Source: Pseudolabrys sp. (lineage in GTDB: Bacteria; Pseudomonadota; Alphaproteobacteria; Rhizobiales; Xanthobacteraceae). Taken from it: a DNA stretch of 6,948 nucleotides. The stretch covers positions 1-6,948 of the forward strand of contig JAQSCR010000604.1 in NCBI GenBank assembly GCA_029945495.1, written 5' to 3'. Made by a program: the position numbers and the translations under genes. Numbering within the stretch: position 1 is the first letter of the stretch; each line of letters starts with the position of its first letter. This document shows, one piece after another, positions 4,552-6,948 of the stretch. The notes beneath the pieces are model-generated. The model did no database searches and was not told where the DNA came from. It was given only the letters and a program-made list of their open reading frames with translations.

Positions 4552-6141
4552 ATGGTTCGAGAAAAAGTACGTAAGCGCGTTTTTCGAGCTGCGCAAAGAT
4601 TACTAATGGTAGCGGGAGCAGCCACGGCGACCGCGGTTTTTTGCGCCGTGACGTTAGGTGCGCTCTCTCCGGCCGCAGCATTGCCGAGCTTCGCCCGGCA
4701 AACCGGGCAACCATGCGGCACCTGTCACACAGATTTCCCCGGACTTACTCCTTACGGCCGCAAGTTTAAGCTGCTCGGCTACACGACAGGCGGCGGTCCT
4801 TACCGGACCGCGCCGTTCCGTGAATTCCCGCGGTTCAAGAAAGACCCGCTGGACTCGTATGTGAACGCTGATGATGCGCAGTCAAATGCGAGGAAAAAAT
4901 CAGATCTAGGCAAGGAGGGACAATCAACGCCGGGGCAAAGCGACACATGGGTGCCGCCCATCTCCATGATGGCGATTGTTGGCTACACGCATACACAAGC
5001 ACCGCAAGACGCAACCGGGTCGCCGTATAAGTCAAACGGCAATCTCGTGGTTGCCCCTGTCAGCGTGTTTTATGGCGGCGCGGTCACTGAACATATCGGG
5101 GCGTTTGCGCAGTTAACTTGGAACAATGCGCCCTTTGGAGCTCCAGACCAAGCCGATCCGTATGCGACCCGTCAAGTGACATGGGACAATGCTGATATTC
5201 GCTATTCCAATACCGCGAAGCTAGGCAACACGAATGTCATTTATGGCATTACCGCCAATAACAATCCTACCGTTCAAGATTTATGGAATACCACGCCAGC
5301 TTGGGCGTTCCCATATAATGTATCAAATATAGCAGCATCCGGTCCAACAAGTTCAACGCTCATTGAAGGAGCGCTCGCGGCTCGTGTCGCAGGTGTTGGC
5401 GCCTACGCTTGGATCAATGACTTGCTCTATCTGGAATTGACCGGTTACCGAGCAATCAATTTTGATTCCCTGCTTAAATTAGGGCCGGATCCCTTTCAGG
5501 GACCCGGGGCGTCCCCCGGAAAGATGGTTGGTATCGCGCCATATTGGCGCGTAGCCATGGAGCCACATTGGGGCAATCATTGGCTAGAATTTGGCGCCTT
5601 TGGAATGTCCGCGCAGGTGAATCCATTTACGACCGTTACGGACGCAAACGGGTTTTACTTGAATCAGACATTCCAGGAGACTGATCGATACACCGATATT
5701 GGTTTCGATACGCAGTATCAGTACCAGGGACCAAATTATTGGATCACATTGCGTGGCACTTATATCCACGAGAAACAAACGCTTGATGCGAGTTCTCTCA
5801 ATTTTGGCACCAACCCGACAAATACTTTGGATACGTTTAAAGCGTTAGCTTCGTTTGCCTACGGGAACGACAATCGCGTTGTGCTGACAGGTCAGTATTT
5901 CAATTCACAAGGCACATCAGACGCAACGTTGTATGCAAGCAATCCCGGATTTAGTCCGAATAGCGACGGCTACATACTCGAGGTCGCCTATATCCCGTTC
6001 ATTTCCAGTCAGGCGCCCGTGTGGCCTTGGGCTAATGCGCGCGTCGGCCTCCAATACACCTACTACAACAAGTTCAATGGAGATACCGTCTCCGCTCACG
6101 ACAATAACTCGCTGTTCGCCTACATTTGGTTCGCGATGTAA
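4552..6141 (+). CDS. Outer-membrane cytochrome-porin: N-terminal monoheme c domain fused to a predicted beta-barrel (Cyc2-like)
   Basis: Predicted to carry electrons across the outer membrane. The 529-residue chain starts with a basic n-region and a hydrophobic stretch (17-38), with probable cleavage after AAA at 41-43. Directly after follows LPSFARQTGQPCGTCHTDFP (44-63) with heme motif C55-G-T-C58-H59, then LTPYGRKFKLLGYT (65-78). After a polar linker (about 80-130), residues 135-529 show alternating hydrophobic/polar segments rich in Tyr, Trp, Asn and Gly. The chain ends SLFAYIWFAM with aromatic residues, as in outer-membrane barrels. One heme N-terminal to a single-chain porin is the layout of Cyc2 Fe(II) oxidases (about 450-500 residues). 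Related 'cytochrome c' porins of unknown function share this opening, so Cyc2 identity is not proven. ATG 4552 is preceded by a G-rich run. The gene lies 121 bases after HiPIP and 65 bases before a diheme cytochrome. Confidence 0.8.
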   Translation: MVREKVRKRVFRAAQRLLMVAGAATATAVFCAVTLGALSPAAALPSFARQTGQPCGTCHTDFPGLTPYGRKFKLLGYTTGGGPYRTAPFREFPRFKKDPLDSYVNADDAQSNARKKSDLGKEGQSTPGQSDTWVPPISMMAIVGYTHTQAPQDATGSPYKSNGNLVVAPVSVFYGGAVTEHIGAFAQLTWNNAPFGAPDQADPYATRQVTWDNADIRYSNTAKLGNTNVIYGITANNNPTVQDLWNTTPAWAFPYNVSNIAASGPTSSTLIEGALAARVAGVGAYAWINDLLYLELTGYRAINFDSLLKLGPDPFQGPGASPGKMVGIAPYWRVAMEPHWGNHWLEFGAFGMSAQVNPFTTVTDANGFYLNQTFQETDRYTDIGFDTQYQYQGPNYWITLRGTYIHEKQTLDASSLNFGTNPTNTLDTFKALASFAYGNDNRVVLTGQYFNSQGTSDATLYASNPGFSPNSDGYILEVAYIPFISSQAPVWPWANARVGLQYTYYNKFNGDTVSAHDNNSLFAYIWFAM

Positions 6142-6206
6142 TCATCGGGGAGCGTTCGGGATGCCGCATAGCCCACAGCACAGAACATAAGAGCGAAGGC
6201 CGGATG

Positions 6207-6836
6207 ATGAAGGTCAGCAGCATACGATTGGCAATGCCGATGGCAATCCTAGCAATTTTCTTCTCGGCAGCGGGTCGAGCAGAAGAAAGGCAATCCCTTC
6301 AGGCCAAGATAGAATATTGCACAACGTGCCACGGCTCATCTGGGCAGGGTTATCATGGGTTCTATCCCATCCCGCGACTCGGGGGACAACAAGCCCAATA
6401 CATTGAGAACCAGTTGCGGGCCTATATCGAGCACAGGCGCGAAAACAAATATATGTATAGCGTGGCACATGTTCTGAGCCCGGCGATTCGTACCGCTCTC
6501 GCCAAACATTTCAGCGAACTCAATCCAAAACCCATGGGCGGTGCTCCAAAGGGACTCGTCGCTACTGGAAAAAAAATCTACGAGGATGGAATTCCAGAAA
6601 CTAACGTTCCGGCTTGCATGGCATGTCACGGCAGCGAAGCTAAGGGCCAAGGCGCAATTCCCCGTTTGGCTGGCCAGCTTAATGATTACATCATAAGCAA
6701 ATTGCTGAACTGGAACTCAGAGCGGGGCCGGGACCCGGCAAGACCAGATATATCGGCTATCATGCTGCCGACTTCGCACAATCTGACCAAAGCACAGGTC
6801 GCGGCCGTCGCGGCTTACGTCGCTTATCTCCGGTAA
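6207..6836 (+). CDS. Periplasmic diheme cytochrome c, c4 type
   Basis: Soluble or membrane-associated periplasmic electron carrier. From ATG 6207 the product has 209 residues: signal peptide 1-25 (hydrophobic core 8-22, cleavage near GRA/EE), then two similar cytochrome domains. Domain 1 has C38-T-T-C41-H42 followed by GSSGQG and the PRLGGQ.AQYI.NQL block (56-70). Domain 2 has C137-M-A-C140-H141 followed by GSEAKGQG and PRLAGQLNDYI (152-162). M83 (KYMYSVA) and M186 (SAIMLPT) are plausible axial ligands for the two hemes. Repeated 'P RL.GQ' blocks and about 190 mature residues are typical of cytochrome c4. GAAGG (6195-6199) lies 7 bases before ATG 6207 and favours it over ATG 6204; the open frame back to 6126 overlaps the previous gene and is not native. 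It probably accepts electrons from the cytochrome-porin and/or HiPIP and passes them to an oxidase, which is inference from context. Confidence 0.88.
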   Translation: MKVSSIRLAMPMAILAIFFSAAGRAEERQSLQAKIEYCTTCHGSSGQGYHGFYPIPRLGGQQAQYIENQLRAYIEHRRENKYMYSVAHVLSPAIRTALAKHFSELNPKPMGGAPKGLVATGKKIYEDGIPETNVPACMACHGSEAKGQGAIPRLAGQLNDYIISKLLNWNSERGRDPARPDISAIMLPTSHNLTKAQVAAVAAYVAYLR

Positions 6837-6851
6837 CTCAGTGGGTTCAAC

Positions 6852-6948
6852 ATGTCGTCGATGACCCCAAAATTGCAGATTGCGAATGCTCCGATGATGA
6901 AGTTTGTCATTTCGAAAATAGCGGTCCTGGCACTCATTACCTCAGCTT
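6852..6948 (+). CDS. Start of a possibly exported protein, cut by the right edge
   Basis: A frame opens at ATG 6852, 15 bases after the diheme cytochrome stop, and runs to the end of the window (32 codons). Residues 15-32, MMKFVISKIAVLALITSA, look like a signal peptide (Lys-containing n-region, hydrophobic core), so the true start may be ATG 6894 or 6897. No start has a clear Shine-Dalgarno. Close spacing suggests it belongs to the same transcript. The mature part is not visible, so no family can be named; another redox or periplasmic accessory protein would fit the context. Confidence 0.5.
   Translation, partial: MSSMTPKLQIANAPMMKFVISKIAVLALITSA

Noticed and set aside
4552..4645. Cys31 of the cytochrome-porin as a lipoprotein site
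   Set aside because: No lipobox (residues before it are TAVF), and the hydrophobic core continues past it to a normal AAA cleavage site.
1..6948. CRISPR arrays, tRNA or rRNA genes, insertion sequences
   Set aside because: No regularly spaced repeats, cloverleaf, rRNA-like sequence, transposase frame or terminal inverted repeats were seen.

Overview
The window most resembles an alphaproteobacterium, probably Rhizobiales and perhaps Bradyrhizobium-like. This rests on the style of the small protein at 3725-3898 (a short, Pro/Ala-rich product ending in a PAPGAGTVIDKTA-type tail) and on the form of the two-domain NitT/TauT permease and its ATPase. It is an inference by resemblance from memory; no search was run. 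The right half looks richer in A+T than the left half.

Left half, all read on the minus strand (about 1-3600): a NitT/TauT-type ABC importer locus. In order of transcription it holds a tandem-domain permease (about 3517-1937), an ATPase NBD (1925-1092), the ATPase's C-terminal AAA-associated domain as a separate reading frame (1101-619), a small DUF1488-like gene (610-245), and the first 24 codons of a class II aldolase/adducin-family enzyme that runs off the left edge (73-1). The locus looks damaged. The ATPase is split by an exact 5-bp tandem duplication: deleting one copy restores a continuous 433-residue protein. The permease has lost the usual N-terminal segment with its first membrane helix. 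No substrate-binding protein is visible, so the substrate is unknown.

Middle (3600-4180): a 57-residue Pro/Ala/Gly-rich small protein with a near-perfect Shine-Dalgarno, closed by a clean intrinsic terminator, then about 230 bases with no convincing gene.

Right half, all on the plus strand (4182-6948): a redox gene set. It holds a high-potential iron-sulfur protein (HiPIP), an outer-membrane cytochrome-porin with one N-terminal CxxCH heme motif followed by a predicted beta-barrel (Cyc2-like architecture), a periplasmic diheme cytochrome of the c4 type, and the start of a further gene that may be exported. Together these parts would form a complete outer-membrane-to-periplasm electron path: a surface donor passes electrons to the heme of the barrel protein, then to HiPIP and/or the diheme cytochrome, and on to a terminal acceptor. 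Fe(II) or another extracellular donor is the obvious candidate by analogy with Cyc2 systems, but the donor cannot be read from the sequence. This cassette is the most interesting content of the window.
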